NCBI GenBank assembly: GCA_015709695.1
Contig: CP054183.1
Coordinates: forward strand, 2,096,992-2,160,991
Direction of reading: 5' to 3'
Length of the DNA: 64,000 nucleotides
Source of the DNA: Gammaproteobacteria bacterium
GTDB taxonomy: Bacteria; Pseudomonadota; Gammaproteobacteria; Steroidobacterales; GCA-2729495
Shown one piece after another: positions 16,874 through 25,123 of this stretch. The position numbers and the translations under genes were made by a program. The notes beneath the pieces are model-generated. The model did no database searches. It had not been told where the DNA came from and worked only from the letters and a program-made list of their open reading frames with translations. The first letter of the stretch is position 1. Each line of letters begins with the position of its first letter.

Positions 16874-18583
16874 CTAGTCGGCGAAGCGCTGCATGGTATC
16901 GCGCAGGGTCTTGTTGTCCGGCGCGGCCTGCAGGGCCTCATCCCACAGCCTGCGTGCGGCATCATGCTCGCCCTGCTTCCACATCACCTCGCCGAGATGT
17001 GCCGCCACCTCGGGATCGGGCAGGCGCGAATAGGCCAGATCCAGGACGCTGCGTGCGTCCACGGGCTTGCCCTGCCGGTACAGCACCCAGCCATAGCTGT
17101 CGAGGATGGCGGGGTCCCCCGGCTGCCGTTCCAGGGCGCGGCGGATCAGCCGGTAGGCATCGGCCGTGCGGCCGCCGTGGTTGAGCAGGGTGTAGCCATA
17201 GGCGTTCAGGGCCATGGCGCTGTCGGGGAACAGCGCCGCGGCAGCCGCCATGTCGGCCAGCGCCGGCTTCGTCTCGCCCATCTGCTCGAGCAGCGTACCG
17301 CGCGCCAGGCGCAGCTCGGCGTCATCGGGCTGGTAGCGCAGGATGCCATCGAGTTCCGCGCGCGCCTGCGCCAGCTTGCCCTGCTTCTGCAGGATGGTCG
17401 CGCGGCGACGCGCAGCCGGGAAAGCCAGCTCGGGATGGCGTTGCGCCAGGGCATCGAGCAATTGCAGGGCGCCCGCCACGTCGCCACGCGCCACTGCGAT
17501 CCGCGCCAGCGTGTCGCGCGAGAGCAGCAGGTAGGGGCCGCCGTCGATGCGCGCGAGCATCTGGATGGCGGTATCCAGCTGCTCCTGGTGCAGCGCGATT
17601 TCGGCCAGGTGGAAATAGCTCTCGTCGCCGTACTCGTCGTTGGACACCAGGCCGCTGAACTGCTCCCAGGCCTCCTTGAAGTCATCGGTCTCCAGGCTGA
17701 CGAGCCCGTGCAGGCGACGCAGCGCCGGCTGGTCGCCGTAGCGCGACTCGATCCCGGTCAGCGCGGCCAGCGCCTCGTCGTTGCGTCCCGCCGACGCCAG
17801 CAGGCCCGCGTACTCGAGCTCGCTGTCCACGCCCGGGCGTGTCGCCAGCTGCTCCCTGGCCTGAGCGAGGGCGGCATCGGTGTCGCCACGGGCCAGCAGC
17901 GCGCGGCCGATGACGAGCTGGGCCCCGGCATCGGTCGGCCAGGCGATGTCCGGATCGATGGCGGCGCGGGCCGAGTACAGGGCGAGGTCGATGTCCCGCG
18001 ACCGCAGCGCCGCAGCGGCCAGGGCCGTCTGCAGCGCCGGCAGCGGCGGCGCCCGTGCCGCCAGCCGCGTCCAGACCCGGGTCACGCCCTCGAGGTTGGC
18101 TTCTTCGCCGAGCTCACCGGCGAGCAGCTGGTAATCCGCATCGCTGCGCCGGTCGGCCGGGCCCAGTGCCGCCTCGGCCTGGGTTGCCGCGCCCTCCACG
18201 TCATTGCGCCGGACCAGCAACCGCGCCAGGTAGATCCGGGCGGAGGCATCCGCGGGCGCGAGGGCGGACCAGCGGCGCGCGGCGCGCAGGGCATAGCTGT
18301 CGAAGCCGTAGCGGAAGGCGAACTCCGCGGCGCGCTGGCTCTCCTCCGGGCCGGCGCTGCGCTCGGCGGCGTTGAGATACTCCTCCGCGGCCACCGGCGC
18401 GATGCCGCGCTGGGCGGCGATCTCCGCCATGAGCATGTGGTAGCCGGCGCCGGGGACCTCGGCCTCGGGCTGCGGCGCCGTGGTACTGGTGGTGGCACAG
18501 CCGCCGAGCAGCAGCGGCGCGAGGGCCGCCAGGGCGACGAGGGGCAGCAGGGCGGGAAGCAGGCCGGTGGTGCGCATCTGCAT
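16874..18583 (-). CDS. TPR-repeat outer-membrane lipoprotein
   Basis: 569 residues. Lipobox LLGGC with Cys at about residue 29, then some 15 tetratricopeptide repeats with typical W/L-G-Y-A-P spacing (for example [20 protein letters not shown] and [20 protein letters not shown]). Homologous TPR lipoproteins commonly precede lolB in gammaproteobacteria; role likely in outer-membrane or envelope assembly, not established. Start ATG 18583, or 18577 six bases later. Divergent from prfA with only 51 nt between starts, which holds AT-rich TATTAT on this strand. Confidence 0.85.
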   Translation of the reverse strand: MQMRTTGLLPALLPLVALAALAPLLLGGCATTSTTAPQPEAEVPGAGYHMLMAEIAAQRGIAPVAAEEYLNAAERSAGPEESQRAAEFAFRYGFDSYALRAARRWSALAPADASARIYLARLLVRRNDVEGAATQAEAALGPADRRSDADYQLLAGELGEEANLEGVTRVWTRLAARAPPLPALQTALAAAALRSRDIDLALYSARAAIDPDIAWPTDAGAQLVIGRALLARGDTDAALAQAREQLATRPGVDSELEYAGLLASAGRNDEALAALTGIESRYGDQPALRRLHGLVSLETDDFKEAWEQFSGLVSNDEYGDESYFHLAEIALHQEQLDTAIQMLARIDGGPYLLLSRDTLARIAVARGDVAGALQLLDALAQRHPELAFPAARRRATILQKQGKLAQARAELDGILRYQPDDAELRLARGTLLEQMGETKPALADMAAAAALFPDSAMALNAYGYTLLNHGGRTADAYRLIRRALERQPGDPAILDSYGWVLYRQGKPVDARSVLDLAYSRLPDPEVAAHLGEVMWKQGEHDAARRLWDEALQAAPDNKTLRDTMQRFAD

Positions 18584-18634
18584 AGATTGAAGATAATAGC
18601 GCGCCTTCCACCGGCGCTGCGCCGGAAAGATCCC

Positions 18635-19726
18635 ATGCAGAAGAGCATCCTCCACAAGCTGGAACACATGGCCGGGCGCTTCGACGAAATCGGCGCCCTG
18701 CTCGCCGACCCGGCCGTCATCGGCGACCAGCCGCGATTCCGCGAGCTCTCGAAGGAGTATGCCCAGCTGCAGCCCATCGTGAAGCTCTACGGCGGCTGGT
18801 GCCAGGCGCTGGCCGATGCCACGGCCGCCGCCGAGATGCAGCAGGACGGTGACGCGGCCTTGCGCGCGCTCGGCGAGGACGAAGCCAGGGCGGCGGCGGA
18901 GCGCCAGGCCGGGCTCGAGCTGGCGATCCGCCAGCAGCTGGTGCCGAAGGATCCCCACGACCAGAGCAACATCTACCTGGAGATCCGCGCCGCCGCAGGC
19001 GGCGACGAAGCCGCCCTCTTCGCCGGCGAACTGTTCCGCATGTATGCACGCTACGCCGAGCGCGAGGGATGGAAGGTCGAGATCATGAGCTCCAGCGCCA
19101 GCGACAAGGGCGGCTTCAAGGAGATCATCAGCCGCATCGTCGGCCAGGGCGCCTACTCGCGGCTGAAATTCGAGTCGGGAGCGCACCGCGTGCAGCGCGT
19201 TCCCGAGACCGAGGCCCAGGGCCGCATCCACACCTCGACCTGCACCGTGGCGGTGCTGCCGGAGATCGAGGAGATCGAGGAGATCCGCATCAACCCGGCC
19301 GACATCCGCGAGGACACCTACCGCTCCTCCGGCGCGGGCGGCCAGCACGTCAACAAGACCGACTCGGCGGTGCGCCTCACCCACCTGCCGACCGGCATCG
19401 TCGTCGAGTGCCAGGACGAACGCTCGCAGCACAAGAACCGGGCACGGGCCCGCGCCCTGCTGCAGGCGCGGCTGCTGGACATGGAACGGCAGAAGCAGCA
19501 AAACGCGCAGGCGGCGCAGCGCAGGAGCCTGGTGGGCACCGGCGACCGCTCCGAACGCATCCGCACCTACAACTTCCCGCAGGGGCGGCTCACCGACCAC
19601 CGCATCAACCTGACGATCTACAGGCTGGTCGATGTCATCGAAGGCGACCTCGATCCGGTCATCCAGCCGCTGGCCCAGGAGTACCAGGCCGAGCTGCTCG
19701 CCTCGCTGGAAGCCGCCGGCGCCTGA
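18635..19726 (+). CDS. prfA: peptide chain release factor 1
   Basis: 363 residues. Recognises UAA and UAG and triggers peptide release. The catalytic GGQ is in [20 protein letters not shown] at about residues 228-235, the codon-recognition tripeptide region follows [23 protein letters not shown] 18635 with GGAAAG 8 nt upstream. Neither hemA upstream nor prmC downstream is present; the methyltransferase prmC that modifies the GGQ glutamine lies about 20 kb away in this window. Confidence 0.96.
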   Translation: MQKSILHKLEHMAGRFDEIGALLADPAVIGDQPRFRELSKEYAQLQPIVKLYGGWCQALADATAAAEMQQDGDAALRALGEDEARAAAERQAGLELAIRQQLVPKDPHDQSNIYLEIRAAAGGDEAALFAGELFRMYARYAEREGWKVEIMSSSASDKGGFKEIISRIVGQGAYSRLKFESGAHRVQRVPETEAQGRIHTSTCTVAVLPEIEEIEEIRINPADIREDTYRSSGAGGQHVNKTDSAVRLTHLPTGIVVECQDERSQHKNRARARALLQARLLDMERQKQQNAQAAQRRSLVGTGDRSERIRTYNFPQGRLTDHRINLTIYRLVDVIEGDLDPVIQPLAQEYQAELLASLEAAGA

Positions 19727-19818
19727 TTGCCCGCGCTGTGACAATCCGCCACAGGCTGGCGATTCCCCGCGCCGCCGGACTTTGCAAGAATCCGGCGACA
19801 TCATCAGGAGGGCTTCCC

Positions 19819-21210
19819 ATGAGCGTATCCCCCACCCGCCGGCTGCGCGGCCTGCTGCCCCTGCTGTCCTGCGCGCTGTCCCTCGTGGCGATGCCGGCGA
19901 TGCCGCAGGGCCGCCCCGGCGGTCCGCAGGCGAAGCCCGACCACTACGTGCTGGTGCATGCCGGCACGCTGCTCGCGGTGCCGCGCCAGAAGCCGCAGAG
20001 CCAGATGACGGTGATCGTGAAGAACGAGCGCATCGCCGGCGTCGCCAGGGGCTTCCTCACCAGTGTCCCGGACGCGCCCGCGGGCGCCGTCGTGGAGATC
20101 GTCGATCTCTCCGACCGCTTTGTGCTGCCGGGCATGATGGACGCCCACGTGCACCTCGCCATGGAGACCAGCTTCGGCCGCCACCGTGCCGAGCGCGGTG
20201 ACCGCAACCCGCCGACCGGGGCCGAGCGCGCGGTCAACGCCATCGAGTACTCGCGGCGCACGCTGGCCGCGGGCTTCACCACCGTGCGCGACGTCGGCTC
20301 TGATGACCAGTCGGTCTTCGCGGTGCGCAATGCCATCAATGCCGGGCGCATGCTCGGCCCGCGCATCCTCGTTTCCGGCGGCGCGCTGGCCGCCACCGGC
20401 GGCCACGCCGACGGCCTGCCGCTCGACGCCACCGGCGACCCGCAGAAGCGCCTCGAGGACGGCACCTGCGACGGCCCCTACGAGTGCCGCCGCGCCGTGC
20501 GTTATGCCTACAAGCTCGGCGCCGACGTCATCAAGTTCACCGCCACCGGCGGCTTCAGCGGCAACACCGGCACCGAACCGGAGATGTTTCCCGACGAGAT
20601 GGAGGCCATCGTCTCCACCGCGCACATCCTCGGCATGAAGGTTGCCGTGCATGCCTACTCGCCCGTGGCCATCCGCCAGGCCGTCGCCGCCGGGGTCGAC
20701 TCCATCGAGCACGGCTTCCTGCTCGACGACGAGGGCATCAGGATGATGAAGACCAAGGGCACCTGGCTGGTGCCGACGCTCTCGGCCAGCTACCCGCCGC
20801 CGATCTTCCGCGTGCCGAACCCCGAATCGGTGCGCCTGCGCAACGAATACAAGGCCTTCGAGCGCGCCTACGCCGCCGGCGTGAACATCGCCTTCGGCAC
20901 CGATGCCGGCACCTTCACCCACGGCGACAACGCCAAGGAGTTCGAGCTGATGGTGAAGTTCGGCATGCCGCCGATGGAAGCGATCTACTGCGCCACCCTG
21001 TCCACCGCCCGGCTCTTCGGCCTCGACAGGGAAGCCGGCAGCATCGAGATCGGCAAGGTCGCCGACCTCGTGGCCGTGAAGGCCAGCCCGCTGGACGACA
21101 TCACGCAGCTGCGCCACGTCGACTTCGTCATGAAGAGCGGCCGGGTGGCGAAGAAGGACGGTGCGATGACCGAGCCCTTCACCTACCCGCCGGTGGCGGT
21201 GTCATTCTGA
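19819..21210 (+). CDS. exported amidohydrolase (imidazolonepropionase/prolidase-like)
   Basis: 463 residues with a signal peptide ending near AMPQG. Amidohydrolase landmarks: metal-site MMDAHVHLAMET, the lysine likely carboxylated in KLGADVIKFTATGGFSG, VAVHAYSPVAI, DSIEHGFLL and the last Asp in AFGTDAGTFTHGDN. This set matches the Xaa-Pro dipeptidase / imidazolonepropionase-related exported hydrolases, which cleave dipeptides or cyclic amides. ATG 19819 is preceded by AGGAGGG. Stands alone between prfA and hicAB. Substrate unknown. Confidence 0.85.
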   Translation: MSVSPTRRLRGLLPLLSCALSLVAMPAMPQGRPGGPQAKPDHYVLVHAGTLLAVPRQKPQSQMTVIVKNERIAGVARGFLTSVPDAPAGAVVEIVDLSDRFVLPGMMDAHVHLAMETSFGRHRAERGDRNPPTGAERAVNAIEYSRRTLAAGFTTVRDVGSDDQSVFAVRNAINAGRMLGPRILVSGGALAATGGHADGLPLDATGDPQKRLEDGTCDGPYECRRAVRYAYKLGADVIKFTATGGFSGNTGTEPEMFPDEMEAIVSTAHILGMKVAVHAYSPVAIRQAVAAGVDSIEHGFLLDDEGIRMMKTKGTWLVPTLSASYPPPIFRVPNPESVRLRNEYKAFERAYAAGVNIAFGTDAGTFTHGDNAKEFELMVKFGMPPMEAIYCATLSTARLFGLDREAGSIEIGKVADLVAVKASPLDDITQLRHVDFVMKSGRVAKKDGAMTEPFTYPPVAVSF

Positions 21211-21276
21211 GCGGGGGGTGGCGCGCTGGCGCGGCGCGACGGCCCACAAGGGGCCCATGCGCCGCGCGAAGTCCGG

Positions 21277-21615
21277 TCAGCGGGCCAGCCGCTTTTCCAG
21301 GACTTCGGCAACATAGTTGTTCAGGCTCTTTCCTTCCTTGAGGGCAGCGAGTGCAAGCCGCTCGTGCAAACCGGCCCCCAGCCGCAGATTGAACTTTCCC
21401 GAATATTTTCTTCCAGCCATTCCTTCCGGAAGTTCCTCGTGCTGGGCCCTGGCCCGGTCCACCCACTCGTCGATGACCTGGCAAAGCTCGGCAAAAACCT
21501 TCTGCTCGTCCCTGCCGTGAACGCCGCCGAGCATCAATTCCGGACACCGGCCGACATAACAGCCGTCTTCCTCCGACCACTCGACGATCTTGACGTAGCG
21601 ATCCGACCTCTTCAT
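21277..21615 (-). CDS. hicB: HicB-family antitoxin
   Basis: 112 residues. N-terminal partial RNase H-like HicB fold (YVKIVEWSEEDGCYVGRCPE) and a C-terminal ribbon-helix-helix (GKFNLRLGAGLHERLALAAL then KSLNNYVAEVL). It neutralises HicA and represses the operon. Its ATG overlaps the hicA stop by 4 nt, giving the hicA-hicB order. A palindrome at the hicA start is the likely operator. Confidence 0.9.
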   Translation of the reverse strand: MKRSDRYVKIVEWSEEDGCYVGRCPELMLGGVHGRDEQKVFAELCQVIDEWVDRARAQHEELPEGMAGRKYSGKFNLRLGAGLHERLALAALKEGKSLNNYVAEVLEKRLAR

Positions 21616-21812
21616 TCCGACACCTGGCGCAATGCCTGCATAACCGCCTTCTCCTGATACGGCTTGGCGTCACCACCGGGCTTGCCACTGACGGTAATCC
21701 GGGTGCCCTTGGGATGCCTGAAATTGCGATGACTGCCCTTGCCACCACAGTCGACGAACCCGGCCGCCGTGAGCCTGCTGATCAGTTCCCGAACTTTCGG
21801 CGGCATTTTCAT
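21612..21812 (-). CDS. hicA: HicA-family mRNA interferase toxin
   Basis: 66 residues with the double-stranded-RNA-binding-like fold of HicA. The catalytic histidine lies in GGKGSHRNFRHPKGTRITV, followed by KPYQEKAVMQALRQ. Expected to cleave mRNA when released from HicB. No Shine-Dalgarno sequence precedes ATG 21812; instead a 15-bp palindrome ends 3 nt before it, so either the message is leaderless or ATG 21806 is used. Confidence 0.9.
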   Translation of the reverse strand: MKMPPKVRELISRLTAAGFVDCGGKGSHRNFRHPKGTRITVSGKPGGDAKPYQEKAVMQALRQVSE

Positions 21813-21815
21813 ATA

Positions 21816-21830
21816 GTACCATCATGGTAC
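21816..21830. promoter_or_regulatory. palindromic operator at hicAB promoter
   Basis: GTACCAT-C-ATGGTAC is a perfect 7+1+7 palindrome immediately upstream of hicA. Ribbon-helix-helix HicB proteins bind such short dyads to repress their own operon. Inference from position and symmetry. Confidence 0.65.
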
Positions 21831-21951
21831 CGATACGTGCAGCCCTGTCCGGCCACCCGCAGGAGAAATCCCGGCTGAGCAGCACGCCACATCCGGCCAG
21901 CAGCACCGGACGTATACTGCCGCCGGGGTCCTGTTCGCCGGAGGAATGTCC

Positions 21952-22536
21952 ATGTGGCTGGTCATCGTCGTGCTGCTCGTGGTCCTCGTGCTCTACCTGG
22001 TCGGCATCTACAACCGGCTGGTCACGGCACGCAACGGCGCGAAGAATGCCTTTGCGCAGATCGACGTGCAGCTCACCCGGCGCCATGACCTGGTGCCGAA
22101 CCTGGTCGAGGTGGCCAAGGGGTACCTGCAGCACGAGCGCAACACGCTCGAGGCCGTCATCCAGGCGCGCAACCAGGCGGTCTCGGGGCTGAAGGCGGCG
22201 GCGGCCAATCCCGCCAGCGCCGGGGCGATGGCGGTACTCGCCGGAGCCGAGAACCAGCTGAGCAGCGCGCTCGGGCGCCTGTTTGCGCTGGCCGAGGCCT
22301 ACCCGGACCTCAAGGCCAACCAGACCATGATGCAGCTGACGGAGGAGCTGACCTCCACCGAGAACAAGGTGGCCTTCGCCCGCCAGGCCTTCAACGACGC
22401 GGTCATGGGCTACAACAACACGCGGGAAGTGTTTCCCAACAACTTCATCGCCGCCAACTTCGACTTCACGCCGATGCAGCTGCTGGAGATCGAGGACGCC
22501 GCGAAGCGCGAGGCGCCCCGGGTCAGCTTCGGCTGA
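21952..22536 (+). CDS. lemA: LemA family protein
   Basis: 194 residues: one N-terminal membrane helix (WLVIVVLLVVLVLYLVGIYN) and a periplasmic helical bundle with the LemA motif AFAQIDVQLTRRHDLVPNLV and C-terminal YNNTREVFPNNFIA. ATG 21952 has GGAGG at 7-nt spacing; the ATG 6 nt earlier is too close. TATACT at 21913-21918 may be its -10 box. Followed at 26 nt by an M48 protease gene, a recurrent lemA-htpX-like pairing. Role of LemA is unsettled. Confidence 0.92.
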   Translation: MWLVIVVLLVVLVLYLVGIYNRLVTARNGAKNAFAQIDVQLTRRHDLVPNLVEVAKGYLQHERNTLEAVIQARNQAVSGLKAAAANPASAGAMAVLAGAENQLSSALGRLFALAEAYPDLKANQTMMQLTEELTSTENKVAFARQAFNDAVMGYNNTREVFPNNFIAANFDFTPMQLLEIEDAAKREAPRVSFG

Positions 22537-22562
22537 CGTCCAGCCCGCCCCGCGCATCCGGC

Positions 22563-24470
22563 ATGGACTTCTGGGCCCGCCAGGCCGATGCCCGCCGGCG
22601 CAGCCGCTGGCTGGTCAGCCTGTTCCTCGCCGCCGTCGCGGCCGTGGTAGTGGCCGTCAACCTCGTGGTGCTCGCCATCCTGGCAGTGGCGGACGCCGGC
22701 CAGGCGGTGACGGTGGAAGGCAGCTGGCTCACCGCCCATCCGCAGGCGGTGCTCACCACGACGCTGGTCGTGCTCGGCATCATCGGCATCACCAGCCTCT
22801 ACAAGACCATGGCGCTCGGCTCCGGTGGCGGTGCGGTGGCACGCAGCCTCGGCGGCCTGCGCGTGCAGGCCGAGACCCGCGACCCGCAGGAGCAGCGCCT
22901 GGTAAATATCGTCGAGGAGATGGCCATCGCCTCCGGCGTACCGGTACCCGCGGTCTACGTGCTCGAGCAGGAGGAAGGCATCAATGCCTTCGCCGCCGGC
23001 CATACCGCGGCCAACGCCGCGATCGCCGTCACCCGGGGCGCGCTGCGCCATCTCGACCGCGCCGAGCTGCAGGGCGTGATCGGCCACGAATTCAGCCACC
23101 TCCTCAATGGCGACATGCAGCTCAACATCCGGCTGATCGGCCTGCTCTCCGGCCTGCTCGGCATCGCCATCGCCGGGCGCATGGCCTACCACTTCGCCCA
23201 GGGCAGCCGCAATGCACGCCGGGGCGATTCCATGCTGGCCCTGGCCGGGGTGGCGGTCATGGCGCTCGGCTACATCGGCGTGTTCTTCGGCCGGCTGATC
23301 CAGGCCGCGGTGTCTCGCCAGCGGGAATTCCTCGCCGATGCCGCCTCGGTGCAGTTCACCCGCGACCCGGCGGGGCTGCGCAATGCGCTGCTGAAGATCG
23401 GCAGCGTGCAGAGCTCGCGCCTGGCGCATCCGCTGGCCGAGGAAGTCGCCCACATGCTGTTTGCACCCGGCCTGACGCGCTGGCTGGCCACGCACCCGCC
23501 GCTGGCCGAGCGCATCCGCGCGCTAGGCGGCAGCGTCGATCCCGCCGCAGCCGACGGCCTGCGCCTGGAAGTCCGGCCGCAGCCGCTCGGCATCGCGCGC
23601 GTCGTCGCCGAGGACGCCATGCCCCGCTCGTTCAGTGATCCGGCCTTCCTGGCGCGGCAGACGCTGGCGCTGGACCCGGCCACGCTGCCGGGCCGGGTCG
23701 GCAACCCGGCCGCTGCCGACATCGAGCGCGCACGCGAAATGCACGCGCTGCTCCACGGGGAGGTCCTCGCCGGCGACGACCCGGCGGCGCAGGCCGGCGC
23801 GCTGCTGTTCGCCCTGGTGCTGGACGCCGATCCCGCCGCCCGCGCACTGCAGGTGGAGAAGATCCGCGCCGCCTTCGGCACCCATCTCGATGCCGCGCTC
23901 GACGCCGGGATGCGCAGCCTGCGGGACGTGCCGGTCGAGCGGCGCCTGGCGCTGCTCGGGCGCATCGTGCCTGCCCTGCGGCGGCTGCCGGTCGCCACGC
24001 GCAGGAAGATCCTCGACACCCTCAGCGCCCTCGCGCGCACCGATGGCGTGATCAGCGTCTTCGAATACACGCTGGGCACGCTGGCGCGCGTCTACCTCGA
24101 CGAGACACTCGCGCCACGCCGCACCGGCCGCTACATCCGCCTCGCCGGTGCCACGGCCGAGCTGCAGATCCTCTTCGCCACGCTCGCGGCGCAGGGACAA
24201 GACGGCGCGCAGGCCACGCAGCTCGCCTACGAGCGCGGCATCGCCCGCCTCGGCCTGCCACGCCCGCTCCCGTACCGCGCGCAACCGGGCTGGGCCGCGG
24301 CCCTCGATCGCGCCCTGCGCTGCCTCGACGGCCTGGCGCCCGCGGACAAGGCGCGCATCGTCGAGGCGCTCGGCGCCACCGTCGTGCACGATGGCCAGGT
24401 CACCCGCACCGAGGCCGAGCTGCTGCGCGCCACCTGCGCCGCGCTCCACTGCCCCCTGCCGCCAATCTGA
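22563..24470 (+). CDS. M48 family membrane metalloprotease (HtpX-related, extended)
   Basis: 635 residues. N-terminal membrane helices at about 17-45 and 62-82, the zinc motif HEFSH at about residues 175-179, further membrane helices, and the third-ligand region SRQREFLADAASVQF. HtpX itself is near 290 residues; here an extra C-terminal 280 residues, helical and charged, with TerB-like features (LSALARTDGVISVFEYTLGT), are appended. Likely quality-control protease in the inner membrane working with LemA. The stop codon lies inside the first copy of a tandem 27-bp repeat. Confidence 0.87.
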   Translation: MDFWARQADARRRSRWLVSLFLAAVAAVVVAVNLVVLAILAVADAGQAVTVEGSWLTAHPQAVLTTTLVVLGIIGITSLYKTMALGSGGGAVARSLGGLRVQAETRDPQEQRLVNIVEEMAIASGVPVPAVYVLEQEEGINAFAAGHTAANAAIAVTRGALRHLDRAELQGVIGHEFSHLLNGDMQLNIRLIGLLSGLLGIAIAGRMAYHFAQGSRNARRGDSMLALAGVAVMALGYIGVFFGRLIQAAVSRQREFLADAASVQFTRDPAGLRNALLKIGSVQSSRLAHPLAEEVAHMLFAPGLTRWLATHPPLAERIRALGGSVDPAAADGLRLEVRPQPLGIARVVAEDAMPRSFSDPAFLARQTLALDPATLPGRVGNPAAADIERAREMHALLHGEVLAGDDPAAQAGALLFALVLDADPAARALQVEKIRAAFGTHLDAALDAGMRSLRDVPVERRLALLGRIVPALRRLPVATRRKILDTLSALARTDGVISVFEYTLGTLARVYLDETLAPRRTGRYIRLAGATAELQILFATLAAQGQDGAQATQLAYERGIARLGLPRPLPYRAQPGWAAALDRALRCLDGLAPADKARIVEALGATVVHDGQVTRTEAELLRATCAALHCPLPPI

Positions 24471-24520
24471 TGGTGCCGGTGTTACGGTTTCGGCTGATGG
24501 TGCCGGTGTTACGGTTTCGG
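24467..24520 (+). repeat. tandem pair of 27-bp repeat (family also at 32.8, 33.5, 35.1 kb)
   Basis: Two perfect head-to-tail copies, 24467-24493 and 24494-24520, each containing the core GGTGCCGGTGTTACGGTTTC. The first includes the M48 protease stop. Single copies occur right after the modE-type stop and, inverted, downstream of two other gene ends. Confidence 0.85.
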
Positions 24521-24536
24521 TAACCCGGTCCCCGGG

Positions 24537-24711
24537 TTCCAGACGAGCGTCGCCGCCCAGCTGCGGCCTGCCTCGGGAAAGCCCTCGTCATACGCATAGC
24601 GCTTGTCGGCCAGGTTCTGGCCCTCGACCAGCAGCCTGAGCCCCCGGCGGATGCCGATGTCGAGGCCGGCATCGACGATGCCGAAGCCGGCGGTCGTGCG
24701 ACTGCCGTTGC
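24537..24711 (-). pseudogene. copied 3' end of TonB-dependent receptor gene
   Basis: 175 nt aligned without gaps to 30152-30326 with two mismatches by eye. In the same frame it still encodes the receptor C-terminus (VEGQNLADKRYAYDEGFPEA), then reads NPGTGLPKP instead of NLGEVLP. Nothing of the preceding 600 codons is present, so it is a fragment, not a gene. Confidence 0.88.
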
Positions 24712-24712
24712 G

Positions 24713-24763
24713 GGATAAAGGTGCCAGGCCGGGCTTTCCGGGCTTGTTGGCGCCAGCCATCGC
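24713..24763 (+). repeat. 51-nt direct repeat, copy 1
   Basis: Starts GGATAAAGGTGCCAGGCCGG; second copy at 24853-24903 with four mismatches by eye. Contains GGCTTGTTGGCGCCAGC. No coding function seen. Confidence 0.75.
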
Positions 24764-24852
24764 GCGGAAGCGCCCGAGCGCCGAATCAACCACCAGCCAG
24801 CAGCTACGCCAGTGACAGGAACGCCGCATCAGGGTCGTGGGCAACCCCGCGC

Positions 24853-24903
24853 GGATAAAGGTGTCAGGCCGGGCCTTTCGGGCTTGTTGGCGCCAGCAAT
24901 CGC
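24853..24903 (+). repeat. 51-nt direct repeat, copy 2
   Basis: Starts GGATAAAGGTGTCAGGCCGG; partner of 24713-24763, 140 nt apart. The AAAGGTG(T/C)C word recurs at 34143 and 35043 near other breakpoints. Confidence 0.75.
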
Positions 24904-24956
24904 CCAGGCGAATCCAGATGACCTTGGGCGGACCCGACGCTCAGCCGGCACTCGCC

Positions 24957-25006
24957 AAGCGGCGGGCGACATCGGCCATCGCCGTTCCGTAGCCGATCCC
25001 CGGGCC
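24957..25006 (-). pseudogene. fragment of cytochrome c lipoprotein gene
   Basis: 50 nt matching 33921-33970, the part of the cytochrome lipoprotein gene encoding IGYGTVMADVARRF, with four mismatches by eye. Isolated; no start, lipobox or haem motif. Confidence 0.6.
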
Positions 25007-25103
25007 GTGCGCACCGCCTTGCGGGTGAAGGAAGGCGACGAGATCGCCTGCCAGAGCGAGCGGCGGTGGGAAGCCACACGCCGGACTTGCCAATTCGTTA
25101 TGT

Positions 25104-25118
25104 GAATGAATATCATTC
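25104..25118. promoter_or_regulatory. AT-rich palindrome at start of DUF4143 ATPase gene
   Basis: GAATGA-ATA-TCATTC, a perfect 6+3+6 dyad ending 5 nt before ATG 25124, in a locally AT-rich patch. Possible autoregulatory operator. Confidence 0.4.
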
Positions 25119-25123
25119 ATGTC

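Larger units (their letters stand above)
24521..25103. other. gene-free debris region with copied fragments
   Basis: About 580 nt with no intact gene. It contains a 175-nt copy of the TonB receptor 3' end (24537-24711), two 51-nt direct repeats (24713-24763 and 24853-24903) and a 50-nt fragment matching the cytochrome lipoprotein gene (24957-25006). Between these I see nothing recognisable. Confidence 0.75.

Noticed and set aside
14387..18634. Very long plus-strand frame running into prfA
   Set aside because: Only the part from 18635 on is prfA. The rest is antisense to rplY, prs, lolB and the TPR gene and crosses a tRNA.
18584..19804. Minus-strand N-terminal extension of the TPR lipoprotein
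   Set aside because: Antisense to prfA; the lipoprotein signal peptide begins at 18583, fixing the true start.
24467..24520. CRISPR-like repeat
   Set aside because: Two 27-bp copies are directly adjacent with no spacer and no cas genes nearby.
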